From Pseudomonadota bacterium (GTDB lineage Bacteria > Pseudomonadota > Gammaproteobacteria > Steroidobacterales > Steroidobacteraceae), in assembly GCA_023433465.1 (NCBI GenBank), contig JAEZCR010000048.1, forward strand, positions 1-14,218: 14,218 bases of DNA. Reading direction: 5' to 3'. Made by a program: the position numbers and the translations under genes. Numbering within the stretch: the first letter of the stretch is position 1; each line of letters opens with the position of its first letter. The notes beneath the pieces are model-generated. The model made no database searches, was not told where the DNA came from, and was given only the letters and a program-made list of their open reading frames with translations. Of the stretch, positions 1 through 7,803 are shown piece after piece.

Positions 1-109
1 GTGCAAGGATTAGGCCTTTTTTGCTCTTGCGCGATTCTACGCAGATTCAGTCTGTGGCTCGCGACTATGGCGCCGCCGCCGGAGCACGCCGATACTCGGC
101 ACCAGGACC

Positions 110-709
110 ATGACGACATTCGAAGCAGGATTCTCGATCGCCCTCGGCCTCGCGCTCGCCGCGGCCACGGGCTTCCGCGTGTTCCTGCCGCTGCTGATCG
201 CCAGCATCGCGGCGCATACCGGACACCTGCCGTTGGGCGAACATTTCACCTGGCTGGGCTCGTTGCCCGCGATGGTCATGCTCGCGGTGGCGGCGGCGGC
301 CGAGGTGGCGGCCTATTACATCCCGGTGGTCGACAATGTCCTCGACGCCCTCGCCACTCCGGCCGCGCTCGTGGCAGGCGCGCTGGTGTCGGCCGCGGTC
401 ATGGTCGACCTGCCGCCACTCGTGAAATGGTCGGCGGCCATCATTGGCGGCGCCGGGGCCGCCGGCACCATCCAGATGCTGACCACGGCGGTGCGTGCCA
501 AGTCGACCGCGCTCACCGGGGGCATCGGCAATCCCGTGTTGTCCACGGCGGAAGCCGGTGGCGCCGTCTTCATCTCGGTGCTCGCCCTGCTGGCGCCGGT
601 CATCGCGATCGCGGTGCTTGCGATCGGGATTTGGTGGATCGTGAGGCTGGTGCGTCGTCTCGCGTCGCGCTCGCGCTCCGCCGCCTATCAGCGTTCGAAC
701 ACCACGTGA
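110..709 (+). CDS. DUF4126 family membrane protein
   Basis: A 199-residue hydrophobic protein. Membrane segments are visible at about residues 8-36, 52-71, 82-99, 106-127 and 150-180, ending in a short basic tail (RLVRRLASRSRS), so it sits in the inner membrane. The N-terminal ALGLALAAATGFRVFLPLL stretch and the later TGGIGNPVLSTAE motif (about 136-148) are typical of the DUF4126 family, whose function is unknown. ATG 110 is chosen because the conserved N-terminus begins right there. An AGGA at 104-107 is closer to the start than usual, so translation initiation may be weak. The end of the gene overlaps the end of the convergent methyltransferase gene by 22 bases. No convincing promoter was seen in positions 1-109. 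Confidence 0.88.
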   Translation: MTTFEAGFSIALGLALAAATGFRVFLPLLIASIAAHTGHLPLGEHFTWLGSLPAMVMLAVAAAAEVAAYYIPVVDNVLDALATPAALVAGALVSAAVMVDLPPLVKWSAAIIGGAGAAGTIQMLTTAVRAKSTALTGGIGNPVLSTAEAGGAVFISVLALLAPVIAIAVLAIGIWWIVRLVRRLASRSRSAAYQRSNTT

Positions 710-1941
710 TCGTAGCGCCATAACGATTCGAACAGCTCGCGCACGCGCCCCGCATCGTTCGCATCCGCGGCCGCGGCGATCTGCGCGATGCTCAGGCGAC
801 CGTCGATGCGTTCGAACATCTTGCGATCGATGCGGCGCAGCACGAGGAACAAGTCCTCGAAGGCGTGGCACTGGTTGACGAGCACGGCGGCGGCTCCGGT
901 CGGGATCCGATCGGTCACGACCTTCGTCCAGGGCAGCCGGTGCGGCACGAAATTCTTCCACACCGGTTCGTCGAAATGGATGCCCGCGTTCTGCCGGCGC
1001 ACGTCGCGCCGATGGGCGACGACGCTGTGGCAGGTCATCACGCCACGCCACAGCTCCATCGCGGCGTATTGTTCCCGGTCGGGCAATTCCGCGAGTCGCG
1101 TGGCATGCGGAGTGGTCGCGACGGAGCCGCATCGCGACAGGTACGGCGCCTGCGCATACCAGCGCGCGAATGCGAGATCGCAGCGCTCGAGCAGATCGAA
1201 CACCTGCGGAACCGTGTACGCACGGTCGCGCGGATTCAGCAACGCGTCCGCCAGCGCGTTGGCGTTCTCGGCGTCGCGCGCCGCCCGCAACGTCGCCGCC
1301 AGTGGATGTTGCCGCGGCAGGCAGCTCAGCGTCTCGACCAGGTCGTCGATCTCGCGATCCGACGTGCCGATTCCGAGTCGCCGGCAGAACTCCTGCAGTA
1401 GATAGACACCCGCACGGCCGTGCGGCGCGTAGACCATGAGGTTCATGGCACCGGCCGGCTTCAGCGCCCGCACGAGCGCGCCCAGCCCCGCCGCGGGATC
1501 GGCGAGGTGATGCAGCACGCCGGTGCAGACGACGAGGTCGAAGCGGCGCCCGAGCTCACCGACCCGCTCGAGCGGCACCTGTTCGACCTCGAGATTCGTG
1601 AGCGCGTATTTCTTCGCGAGCTTCGCCGTGTGTTCGATGCTGGTCGCGCTCACGTCGATGCCGACCACGCGCGCGCCGGGCCGGCACAACGCGTATTTCG
1701 CAGCTTGCCAGGTGCCGCAGCCCGCGACCAGGATGTCGATGTCCTGCCGGAAATGCTCGGCGGGCCAGTAGAGGTGGAACTCCGCGCGCTCGCGAGTGCC
1801 GTCGCGCCACTCGTCGCGCGCGCGATCGAGATTCTCCACCGGTGGTGGATAGGGATGCCGGGTGTAGAAGTCGGCGACTGGGTCCGTTTCCAGACACGGC
1901 CCCACACCCGGCTCTTCGCGAATTTCGGGCTCCGGTCTCAC
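688..1941 (-). CDS. class I SAM-dependent methyltransferase
   Basis: A 417-residue cytoplasmic protein. The N-terminus has a DFYTRHPYPPPVENLD motif (about residues 24-39). A Rossmann SAM-binding core follows: the glycine loop VAGCGTWQAA (about 72-81), the acidic post-I residue in VVGIDVSATS (Asp96), and motif IV FDLVVCTGVLHHLADP. Beyond the core is an unassigned C-terminal region of roughly 200 residues. The methyl acceptor cannot be deduced. The start is GTG 1941: its GTGA sequence shares four bases with the TGA stop of the upstream sulfatase (1938-1941), the classic signature of coupled translation. The open frame continues further upstream, but only as out-of-frame sulfatase sequence. It is the last gene of the sulfatase block. 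A later GTG just before ADFYTRHP is a possible alternative start. Confidence 0.85.
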   Translation of the reverse strand: MRPEPEIREEPGVGPCLETDPVADFYTRHPYPPPVENLDRARDEWRDGTRERAEFHLYWPAEHFRQDIDILVAGCGTWQAAKYALCRPGARVVGIDVSATSIEHTAKLAKKYALTNLEVEQVPLERVGELGRRFDLVVCTGVLHHLADPAAGLGALVRALKPAGAMNLMVYAPHGRAGVYLLQEFCRRLGIGTSDREIDDLVETLSCLPRQHPLAATLRAARDAENANALADALLNPRDRAYTVPQVFDLLERCDLAFARWYAQAPYLSRCGSVATTPHATRLAELPDREQYAAMELWRGVMTCHSVVAHRRDVRRQNAGIHFDEPVWKNFVPHRLPWTKVVTDRIPTGAAAVLVNQCHAFEDLFLVLRRIDRKMFERIDGRLSIAQIAAAADANDAGRVRELFESLWRYDHVVFER

Positions 1942-3443
1942 GCGGCGTGGGCTTTCGACAAGGTGTCCTGTTGCTGGCGCGCCTTCTCGAGCGCCTGGTC
2001 GATGCTGAAACTCGCGGGTTTCTGCCGTGGCGGGAATTCCGCGAAGGTCTTCAGGAATTCGCCGACGATGGCCTGCGCGGGTACCAGCAGGAAGGCGCGA
2101 TCCGCCATCCACTTGCCGTAGAACAATTGGCCGTCTTCCTTGCCACGCTCGAACGGATCGCTGCGCAGGTTGTAGAGATCCGGCGTTCGCAGGGCGACCA
2201 AAGGCTCCTTCCAGACGTCCAATCCCTTCGCGCGCTGCTCCATGAACATGCATTTCCAGTTGCCCACCCGCAGCGCCATGAGATCACCGTCGTCACTCCA
2301 GTAGAGGAATGCCTCGCGAGGATTCTTCTTCGCTTCGCCCTTGAGGAATGGCAGCAGGTTGTAACCGTCGAGATGCACCTTGAACGTCTTGCCGCCGGAC
2401 TTGTATCCCTTCTTCATCTTCTCGACGATGTTGGGCTCGCCGGCCGCCGCCGCGAGTGTCGGCAGCATGTCCTGGTGCGAGAAGATCTCGTTGGACACCG
2501 TTCCCGCCTTGATGACGCCCGGCCAACGGATCGCGCAGGGCACACGCCAGCCGCCTTCGTAATTGGTGTCCTTTTCGCCGCGGAACGGGGTCGAACCGCC
2601 GTCCGGCCAGCTCATGACTTCGGCGCCGTTGTCGGTCGAATACATGACGATGGTGTTGTCGGCGATGCCGAGTTCGTCCAGCTTGGCGAGTAGTTTGCCG
2701 ACGTGGCCATCGTGCTCGACCATGCCATCTGGATAGACACCAAGTCCGGTGACACCCTGAGATTCCTTCTTCAGATGCGTGAAGATGTGCATGCGCGTGG
2801 AGTTGAACCAGCAGAAGAATGGCTTGTCTCCCTTGGCGCTCTTCTCGATGAACTGCAGGCTTGCATCGAGAATCTCCTCGTCGATGGTTTCCATGCGCTT
2901 CTTGGTGAGCGGTCCGGTGTCCTCTATCTTCTGCTTGCCATCCGCGTTCGCGAAGGTGCGTAACACGCCGCGAGGGCCAAACCTCTTCTTGAACTCCGGA
3001 TCCTTCGGATAGTCAGGGCATTCCGGCTCCTGCTCCGCGTTGAGGTGATAAAGATTGCCGAAGAACTCGTCGAACCCGTGCGCCGTCGGCAGGAATTCGT
3101 CGCGATCGCCCAGGTGGTTCTTGCCGAACTGGCCGCAGACGTAGCCGAGTGGCTTGAGCGCGTCGGCGATGGTCGGGTCTTCCGGTTGCAGGCCGAGATC
3201 GGCGCCGGGCAATCCCACCTTCGTGAGCCCGGTGCGGATCGGCGACTGTCCCGTAATGAACGCCGCGCGCCCGGCGGTGCAGCTCTGCTGACCGTACCAA
3301 TCGGTGAAGATCGCGCCTTCCTTCGCGATCCGATCGATGTTGGGCGTGCGGTAACCCATGATGCCGTGGTTGTAGGCGCTGACATTGAACCAGCCGATGT
3401 CGTCGCCCCAGATGATGAGAATGTTCGGCTTCTGCGCGGCCAT
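1938..3443 (-). CDS. arylsulfatase, Cys-type, CTAGR active site
   Basis: A 501-residue sulfatase (alkaline-phosphatase superfamily), expected to hydrolyse a sulfate ester. The metal-binding aspartates lie in LIIWGDDIGW (Asp14, Asp15). The formylglycine motif is CTAGR at residues 55-59, followed by AAFITGQSPIRTG. GKNH is at 107-110, a histidine motif MHIFTH at 218-223, and the second metal motif STDNGAE around 269-275. Cys55 would have to be oxidised to formylglycine by a maturase not seen here. The motif has Ala where most family members have Pro. There is no signal peptide, so it should act in the cytoplasm. The start is ATG 3443, seven bases after a strong GAGGAG; a longer reading frame begins at 3500 but has no such site. 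It is the fourth gene of the block and its stop overlaps the methyltransferase start. The substrate is unknown. Confidence 0.92.
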   Translation of the reverse strand: MAAQKPNILIIWGDDIGWFNVSAYNHGIMGYRTPNIDRIAKEGAIFTDWYGQQSCTAGRAAFITGQSPIRTGLTKVGLPGADLGLQPEDPTIADALKPLGYVCGQFGKNHLGDRDEFLPTAHGFDEFFGNLYHLNAEQEPECPDYPKDPEFKKRFGPRGVLRTFANADGKQKIEDTGPLTKKRMETIDEEILDASLQFIEKSAKGDKPFFCWFNSTRMHIFTHLKKESQGVTGLGVYPDGMVEHDGHVGKLLAKLDELGIADNTIVMYSTDNGAEVMSWPDGGSTPFRGEKDTNYEGGWRVPCAIRWPGVIKAGTVSNEIFSHQDMLPTLAAAAGEPNIVEKMKKGYKSGGKTFKVHLDGYNLLPFLKGEAKKNPREAFLYWSDDGDLMALRVGNWKCMFMEQRAKGLDVWKEPLVALRTPDLYNLRSDPFERGKEDGQLFYGKWMADRAFLLVPAQAIVGEFLKTFAEFPPRQKPASFSIDQALEKARQQQDTLSKAHAA

Positions 3444-3450
3444 GGCGATG

Positions 3451-3456
3451 CTCCTC
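3451..3456 (-). promoter_or_regulatory. ribosome binding site of the CTAGR sulfatase
   Basis: The minus strand reads GAGGAG here, followed by seven bases and then ATG at 3443. This settles the start at MAAQKPN rather than the in-frame ATG 57 bases further upstream. Confidence 0.8.
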
Positions 3457-3533
3457 GTGAATGGTCGCGGCATTGGACGCGTGGCGCACCGCAGAGCCAA
3501 TCGGATGAAGTGCCTATTCCTGCTCCATTGCCT

Positions 3534-4328
3534 TCATTTCTCCGGGTACAGCAGTGTCACGACGAATCGCACGCCCCACTCCGGCCCACCTTCCGGTGAG
3601 TCCGCGTACCCGCGAATGCCGCCCGCGAAACTGATCATCTGCCCGCCGATCTTCGTGACCTTCGAGTACATGACGTTGATGGGCACGGTCCACTGCTCGT
3701 TCTCCCAGTCGTACGTCGACTCGCTGTTGAACGTCAGCGTGCGCCCACCCTTGAACTGCTTCGCGAGGAAGGGTTGCAGGAAGGTGTTGCTGACGTCCGC
3801 GCGGTTGTCCGATCCCGCGAAAGATTCGATGTGATTGACGAGCGCACCGATCGACCAGCCGGCTTCGGTCTGCTTGAGTACGAGGGCGCTGGGGCCGGCG
3901 CCCCATTTTCCCGTCCCTAACAAGTCATCCGTTGCCGTGGGCAGCAGGAACACGGGGCCGATACCCCAGATGAGGCCGCCCGGCTCCGGCTGCGGCGATA
4001 AGAAAAACGTCGGCGTCGTGTCGCCGAGGCCGGATTGGCTGGAGCTCCCGATCACGTCGTCCTGATATATGACCGGCATGATGACGCGGGTGATCAGATT
4101 CCAGTTCTCGTCGAGCGATGTGGGTATGACGGGCTGGACGTTGAGCGTGAAGCGGTAGCCATCGAGCTCGCCGTAGCTCTCGTCGTAATTGAATTGCAGC
4201 GGCACGCTGATCAACGACGCGACCGGATTCGAGAGCTGCTTCGCGAGCGTATCCGCGTTTTCCTGCGCGGACGCCGCGCCTGCCACGATGGCAGACAACG
4301 ACGCCACGACCACACCTGCCGCTTTCAT
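3534..4328 (-). CDS. outer-membrane beta-barrel 'transporter' protein (PF13557-like)
   Basis: A 264-residue secreted protein. A Sec signal peptide is visible: MK, then a hydrophobic core (about 3-18), ending ASA before Gln22. The mature part consists of alternating amphipathic strands with many Gly, Asp and aromatic residues. The conserved opening LSNPVASLISVPLQFNYD (about 32-49) and the later PVIPTSLDENWNLITRVIMPV and GLGDTTPTFFLSP motifs match the barrel family often annotated as 'transporter' or 'MetA pathway of phenol degradation'. That family is thought to pass small hydrophobic molecules across the outer membrane. The gene lies 16 bases behind the large sulfatase and 90 bases ahead of the CTAGR sulfatase, so it is probably cotranscribed with them and may admit their substrate (inference). 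No good ribosome site precedes ATG 4328, so translation may be coupled to the gene upstream. Confidence 0.85.
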   Translation of the reverse strand: MKAAGVVVASLSAIVAGAASAQENADTLAKQLSNPVASLISVPLQFNYDESYGELDGYRFTLNVQPVIPTSLDENWNLITRVIMPVIYQDDVIGSSSQSGLGDTTPTFFLSPQPEPGGLIWGIGPVFLLPTATDDLLGTGKWGAGPSALVLKQTEAGWSIGALVNHIESFAGSDNRADVSNTFLQPFLAKQFKGGRTLTFNSESTYDWENEQWTVPINVMYSKVTKIGGQMISFAGGIRGYADSPEGGPEWGVRFVVTLLYPEK

Positions 4329-4344
4329 GGGCGTACGCCAGCGG

Positions 4345-6753
4345 TCACTGGCGCGCCAGGTACATCCGCATCTTCGCGGCCTTGTCCTCCACCGCTTCGC
4401 CTGACACGTCGAGCATTGCCTTCTTCACCGTTCCCGCGAATGCGAATGGCGCGCTGTAATCCTCATCTTCCATCACGGGCGACCCGGCGTCCGCGCCGAT
4501 GCAGATACCCGCGGCGAGCCCCAGCGACATCGGAATCGTGACCGGCAGATCTCCCGATCCAACCGGTTTGCCGTCCACCAGCAGCTTTATGTTCGCGGGC
4601 GTGCCCTTGCCGTGCGCGATGTCGGGCTTGCCCGTGGGTGTGAACTCGAACGAGAAGATGTGATCGCCCTCGGGAATCTTCTGGTCGGACTGCACACGGA
4701 AGCGCTGATCGGCGCAGTAGTTGTAGCCATAGGTCAACAGGCCATCCTTCACGTAGAACACGAAGCCGCCGTCGACGCCGCCCGCGGACATCAGCACGCC
4801 ATCGGCGCCGCCCTTCGGCACGCTGGCATGCACTGACAACGAATGCGGCACATTGACGAGAATGGGAGCAGCGGCCTGGGACACGACCTGCGTGCCAGGG
4901 TAGTAGACGTATTTTTTGCGCTTCTCGGCGATCTGCGGACGCGGATCGCCGAACCGCAGCGTGCCGCGACTGTCGATGGGCAGGACGTCGTACTTGCCGG
5001 CCTCGACGTACCAGAGCGAGATCATGGAGATGAGTCGGGCACGCTCCTGCTCCGCGAGATTCTTCGTCTCCGCGAAATCCTCCTGCACGTTGTAGAGCTC
5101 CCAGCCTTTCGCATCGAGCTCCACCAGCTTGTCCTTGTCGAGGGGCGCTCCGAACGCGAGCCCGGATTCCGTGAACGAGGTTCCCGGCCATGGGCACACC
5201 GCGCGCCAGCCATCGTGATAGAGCGAACGATGGCCGAACATCTCGAAGTATTGCGTCTGGTGCAGCGACGGCGTCTTCGCGTCATCGAACGACGTCTTGA
5301 GGCTGTGACCCTGGATGGGTGACTGCGTGACACCGCGGATGTGGGTCGGTGGTTCGATGTCGAGCGCGTCGAGCACCGTCGGCACCATGTCGATCGCATG
5401 GCAGTACTGGGTGCGGATCTCGCCGCGCGCCTTGATTCCCTTCGGCCAGCACACGATGAACGGATCCGACACACCGCCGCGGTACGTTTCGCGCTTCCAG
5501 CGCCGGAACGGCGTATTGCCGGCGTACGCCCAGCCCCAGGGATAGTGGTTGAAATATTTCGGCCCGCCGATGTCGTCGATGGCCGCGAGATTCTGCTCGA
5601 GATTCTCGGGCACGTTATTGAAGAACTTTCCCTCGTTGACGGAGCCGTTCGGGCCGCCTTCGGCGCTCGCGCCGTTGTCGGAGATCAGCATGATCAAGGT
5701 GTTCTCGTATTCGCCCATCTCCTTGAGGAATGCGATGAGCTGGCCGATGTGATGATCGGTGTGTTCGAGGAATCCCGCGAACACCTCCATCATGCGCGCG
5801 TACAGCCTGCGCTCGTTCGCCGGTAGTTTGTCCCAGTCCTGCACGTCGGGATCGTGCCGCGACAGGACGGTGTTCTTCGGGATGATGCCGAGTTCCTTCT
5901 GCCTGGCGAAAACCTGTTCGCGGTATGCATCCCAGCCCTCGTCGAATCTGCCCTTGTACTTGTCGGCCCACTCCCTGGGCGCCTGATGGGGCGCGTGTTG
6001 CGCGCCCGTGCAGAAGTACATGAAGAAGGGCTTGTCGGGCGCGACCTGCTTCGCGTCGGCGATCATCGCCTTGGCCTTTTCCACGAGGTCGGGAGTGAGG
6101 TGGTATCCCTCCGCCGGGGTCCTGTCGGGCTCGCACTGCGAGTTATCGCGCACCAGTTCGGGGTAGTACTGATGCGTGTCGCCGCCGAGGAATCCGAAGA
6201 AGCGTTCGAAGCCTCGACCGAGCGGCCAGCGATCGTAGGGACCCGCGGCGGAATTCGCTTCCGCGGGAGTCAGGTGCCACTTGCCGAGCGCGTACGTGTT
6301 GTAGCCCTGCTTGAGCAGGATCTCCGAGAGGAAGCCGTTCTCGAACGGAATCTGCCCGTTCGCGCCTGGAAAGCCTTCCGAGCCCTCGGTGATGCAGGCC
6401 ATCGCGTTCGAATGATGATTGCGCCCGGTGAGCATGCAGGAGCGCGACGGCGAGCACAGCGCCGTGGTGTGCATGTTGTTGTACAGCAGGCCATCTTTCG
6501 CCAGCGCATCGATGTTTGGCGTTGCGATCGGGCTGCCGTAACAACCGAGGTGGCCGAAGCCGGTATCGTCGAGCACGATGAACAGGACGTTGGGCGCGCC
6601 CTTCCGCGCGCGGTTCGGCGCGGGCCACGCAGGCTTCGATTCCTCGAAGGTGCGCCCGATGACACCGGAAAATGCCTGTCCCGCCTGGTACTCGTTCAGC
6701 GATTGAGTATCGCCGCCATTTCCGGACTTCGCCGTCTTCGTTCGTTCAGTCAT
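4345..6753 (-). CDS. arylsulfatase, large AtsA/AtsD-like type
   Basis: An 802-residue Cys-type sulfatase. Visible elements are VLFIVLDDTGFGHLGCYG with the metal aspartates (Asp62, Asp63), the canonical formylglycine motif CSPSR (residues 100-104) followed by SCMLTGRNHH, GKWH at 157-160, a histidine in GAQHAPHQAP (about 253) and the metal motif SDNGAS around 358-363. After the catalytic part comes a C-terminal beta-rich domain (about 618-783: FVFYVKDGLLTYGYNY, LLVDGKPVGSG), as in the roughly 780-residue actinobacterial AtsA/AtsD-like enzymes. There is no signal peptide, which indicates a cytoplasmic enzyme. Start choice: ATG 6753 has GGAG ten bases upstream. An in-frame ATG at 6774 overlaps the stop of the preceding DUF1254 gene as ATGA but has no ribosome site, so the protein could be 809 residues. 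The substrate is unknown. Confidence 0.93.
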   Translation of the reverse strand: MTERTKTAKSGNGGDTQSLNEYQAGQAFSGVIGRTFEESKPAWPAPNRARKGAPNVLFIVLDDTGFGHLGCYGSPIATPNIDALAKDGLLYNNMHTTALCSPSRSCMLTGRNHHSNAMACITEGSEGFPGANGQIPFENGFLSEILLKQGYNTYALGKWHLTPAEANSAAGPYDRWPLGRGFERFFGFLGGDTHQYYPELVRDNSQCEPDRTPAEGYHLTPDLVEKAKAMIADAKQVAPDKPFFMYFCTGAQHAPHQAPREWADKYKGRFDEGWDAYREQVFARQKELGIIPKNTVLSRHDPDVQDWDKLPANERRLYARMMEVFAGFLEHTDHHIGQLIAFLKEMGEYENTLIMLISDNGASAEGGPNGSVNEGKFFNNVPENLEQNLAAIDDIGGPKYFNHYPWGWAYAGNTPFRRWKRETYRGGVSDPFIVCWPKGIKARGEIRTQYCHAIDMVPTVLDALDIEPPTHIRGVTQSPIQGHSLKTSFDDAKTPSLHQTQYFEMFGHRSLYHDGWRAVCPWPGTSFTESGLAFGAPLDKDKLVELDAKGWELYNVQEDFAETKNLAEQERARLISMISLWYVEAGKYDVLPIDSRGTLRFGDPRPQIAEKRKKYVYYPGTQVVSQAAAPILVNVPHSLSVHASVPKGGADGVLMSAGGVDGGFVFYVKDGLLTYGYNYCADQRFRVQSDQKIPEGDHIFSFEFTPTGKPDIAHGKGTPANIKLLVDGKPVGSGDLPVTIPMSLGLAAGICIGADAGSPVMEDEDYSAPFAFAGTVKKAMLDVSGEAVEDKAAKMRMYLARQ

Positions 6754-6763
6754 GGGTGCAATA

Positions 6764-6767
6764 CTCC
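6764..6767 (-). promoter_or_regulatory. ribosome binding site of the large sulfatase
   Basis: GGAG on the minus strand, ten bases before ATG 6753. It favours that ATG over ATG 6774, which overlaps the previous stop but lacks a purine-rich site upstream. The two may act together, with terminating ribosomes restarting nearby. Confidence 0.5.
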
Positions 6768-6770
6768 GTT

Positions 6771-7745
6771 TCATTGCAGCGGTTGAGCGATGGGGAACGT
6801 CCATCTACCCCGCAGGATCTCGGGACGCGGCCGGTAGAGCCGAACCATGTAGCTCCAGCCCTTGCAGATCGGCAGGCAGTTCGGAACCTTGCCGTCGTAG
6901 CCGCCGAACTGCACGGTGACCGCGCCACCCGCGTCCTTGACCGCAGTGAGGTTGTTCACCGTGTAAGCATCGTGCTCGTTCTTCTCGAAGTAACCTTGCG
7001 CGTTGTAGACGCTGATCGACCAGAACCCGTCCACCGGCACTTCGCCCACGCGCAACCGGTAGATAGTCTCGCCGTCATTGCGCGTCGGCGTGACGTTGAG
7101 GTAGGTCGCGTCGCGCTCCGGGTTGCCGCCCCAGGCCATCGCCGCGCCGATGAGCCGGCGGATGGGCGAGACTTCTTCCTTCGTTCCGAACATGCCGCTG
7201 GTGTCCGGCAATGTGGCGCCGAGCTTGAGCAGCGCCTCGCGCACGGTCTTCTGACTGGCGGGATCCCATGATGGATGCTCGAACTTGCCGATGCGGAGGT
7301 AATCCTGGTGGACGTGCACGGCATCCTGCAGTGCGTGCACCTTCTTCAGGTCCTCGGGATCGCGCGGATCGACGAGGATGCGCAGCGCGCACAACACGTA
7401 GCGCGTGTCGAAGTTCGGCCGCGACAACACGTGCCGCCCGCCGCCGTACACGACCATCTCCGTGTACTGGTCCTCGTCGAGCACCTGCATCGACAGGAAT
7501 CGCCTGCCGGCATCCGGCAGCGTGATGACGACGTTGCCCGCGTCGAGATCGAACACCGCGCCGCCGTACAACGTGTCGCGGTTCATGCGGATCACGTTCT
7601 GCTGGTCGATCGGCGTGAGTTCGCGGCTGAATTCGAAGCGGCCGAAGCCGTTTTTCTTCACGACACTTTCGAAATACAGGTCGCTTTCCGCGCGCACGAA
7701 GTTGTCGATGTCGACGGGAACCGGGACCGGAGCGTGAGTTGCCAT
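6771..7745 (-). CDS. DUF1254/DUF1214 domain protein
   Basis: A 324-residue protein with no signal peptide. The N-terminal DUF1254 half includes VIRMNRDTLYGGAVFDLDAG (about residues 51-70), then LSMQVLDEDQYTEMVVYGGG. The C-terminal DUF1214 half (about 214-322) includes YLNVTPTRNDG, VDGFWSISVYNAQGYF and GWSYMVRLYRPRPEILRG. These two domains usually occur together; their biochemical role is not established. The start is ATG 7745, preceded by GAGG at a six-base distance, and the open frame further upstream runs into the divergent AsmA gene. It is the promoter-proximal gene of the sulfatase block. Its TGA (6773-6771) overlaps an in-frame ATG of the large sulfatase. The link to sulfatases suggests handling of the same substrate, but that is inference from position only. 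Confidence 0.88.
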   Translation of the reverse strand: MATHAPVPVPVDIDNFVRAESDLYFESVVKKNGFGRFEFSRELTPIDQQNVIRMNRDTLYGGAVFDLDAGNVVITLPDAGRRFLSMQVLDEDQYTEMVVYGGGRHVLSRPNFDTRYVLCALRILVDPRDPEDLKKVHALQDAVHVHQDYLRIGKFEHPSWDPASQKTVREALLKLGATLPDTSGMFGTKEEVSPIRRLIGAAMAWGGNPERDATYLNVTPTRNDGETIYRLRVGEVPVDGFWSISVYNAQGYFEKNEHDAYTVNNLTAVKDAGGAVTVQFGGYDGKVPNCLPICKGWSYMVRLYRPRPEILRGRWTFPIAQPLQ

Positions 7746-7751
7746 GGCCAG

Positions 7752-7755
7752 CCTC
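7752..7755 (-). promoter_or_regulatory. ribosome binding site of the DUF1254 gene
   Basis: GAGG on the minus strand, six bases before ATG 7745. It fixes the start of the first gene of the block at MATHAPVP. Confidence 0.65.
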
Positions 7756-7787
7756 GCGAGTGAATTCCGAGAAAACGCTGGTCTAAA

Positions 7788-7803
7788 GGCGCGCCGCGGC
7801 GCC
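7788..7803. repeat. perfect inverted repeat in the divergent promoter region
   Basis: GGCGC and GCGCC flank the six bases GCCGCG, giving a G/C-only hairpin. It lies 43-58 bases before the DUF1254 start, so it would be in the leader RNA if transcription begins near 7823. It could be a protein site, a leader hairpin or chance in G/C-rich DNA. Confidence 0.4.

Noticed and set aside
5..22. AAGG/CCTT stem followed by a T-run near the left edge, possible terminator of an upstream gene
   Set aside because: The stem is only four base pairs and the neighbouring gene is outside the window.
65..1132. A 355-residue minus-strand frame across DUF4126 and the methyltransferase end
   Set aside because: Arg/His/Gly-rich with no domain, and it overlaps two recognisable genes in other frames.
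1842..2693. A 283-residue plus-strand frame opposite the CTAGR sulfatase
   Set aside because: Composition typical of an antisense shadow. The sulfatase motifs lie on the other strand.
3472..3501. ATTGG ... CCAAT inverted repeat between the barrel and CTAGR sulfatase genes
   Set aside because: Five-base arms with a 20-base loop and no T-run. It could occur by chance, so it is not called as a terminator or processing site.
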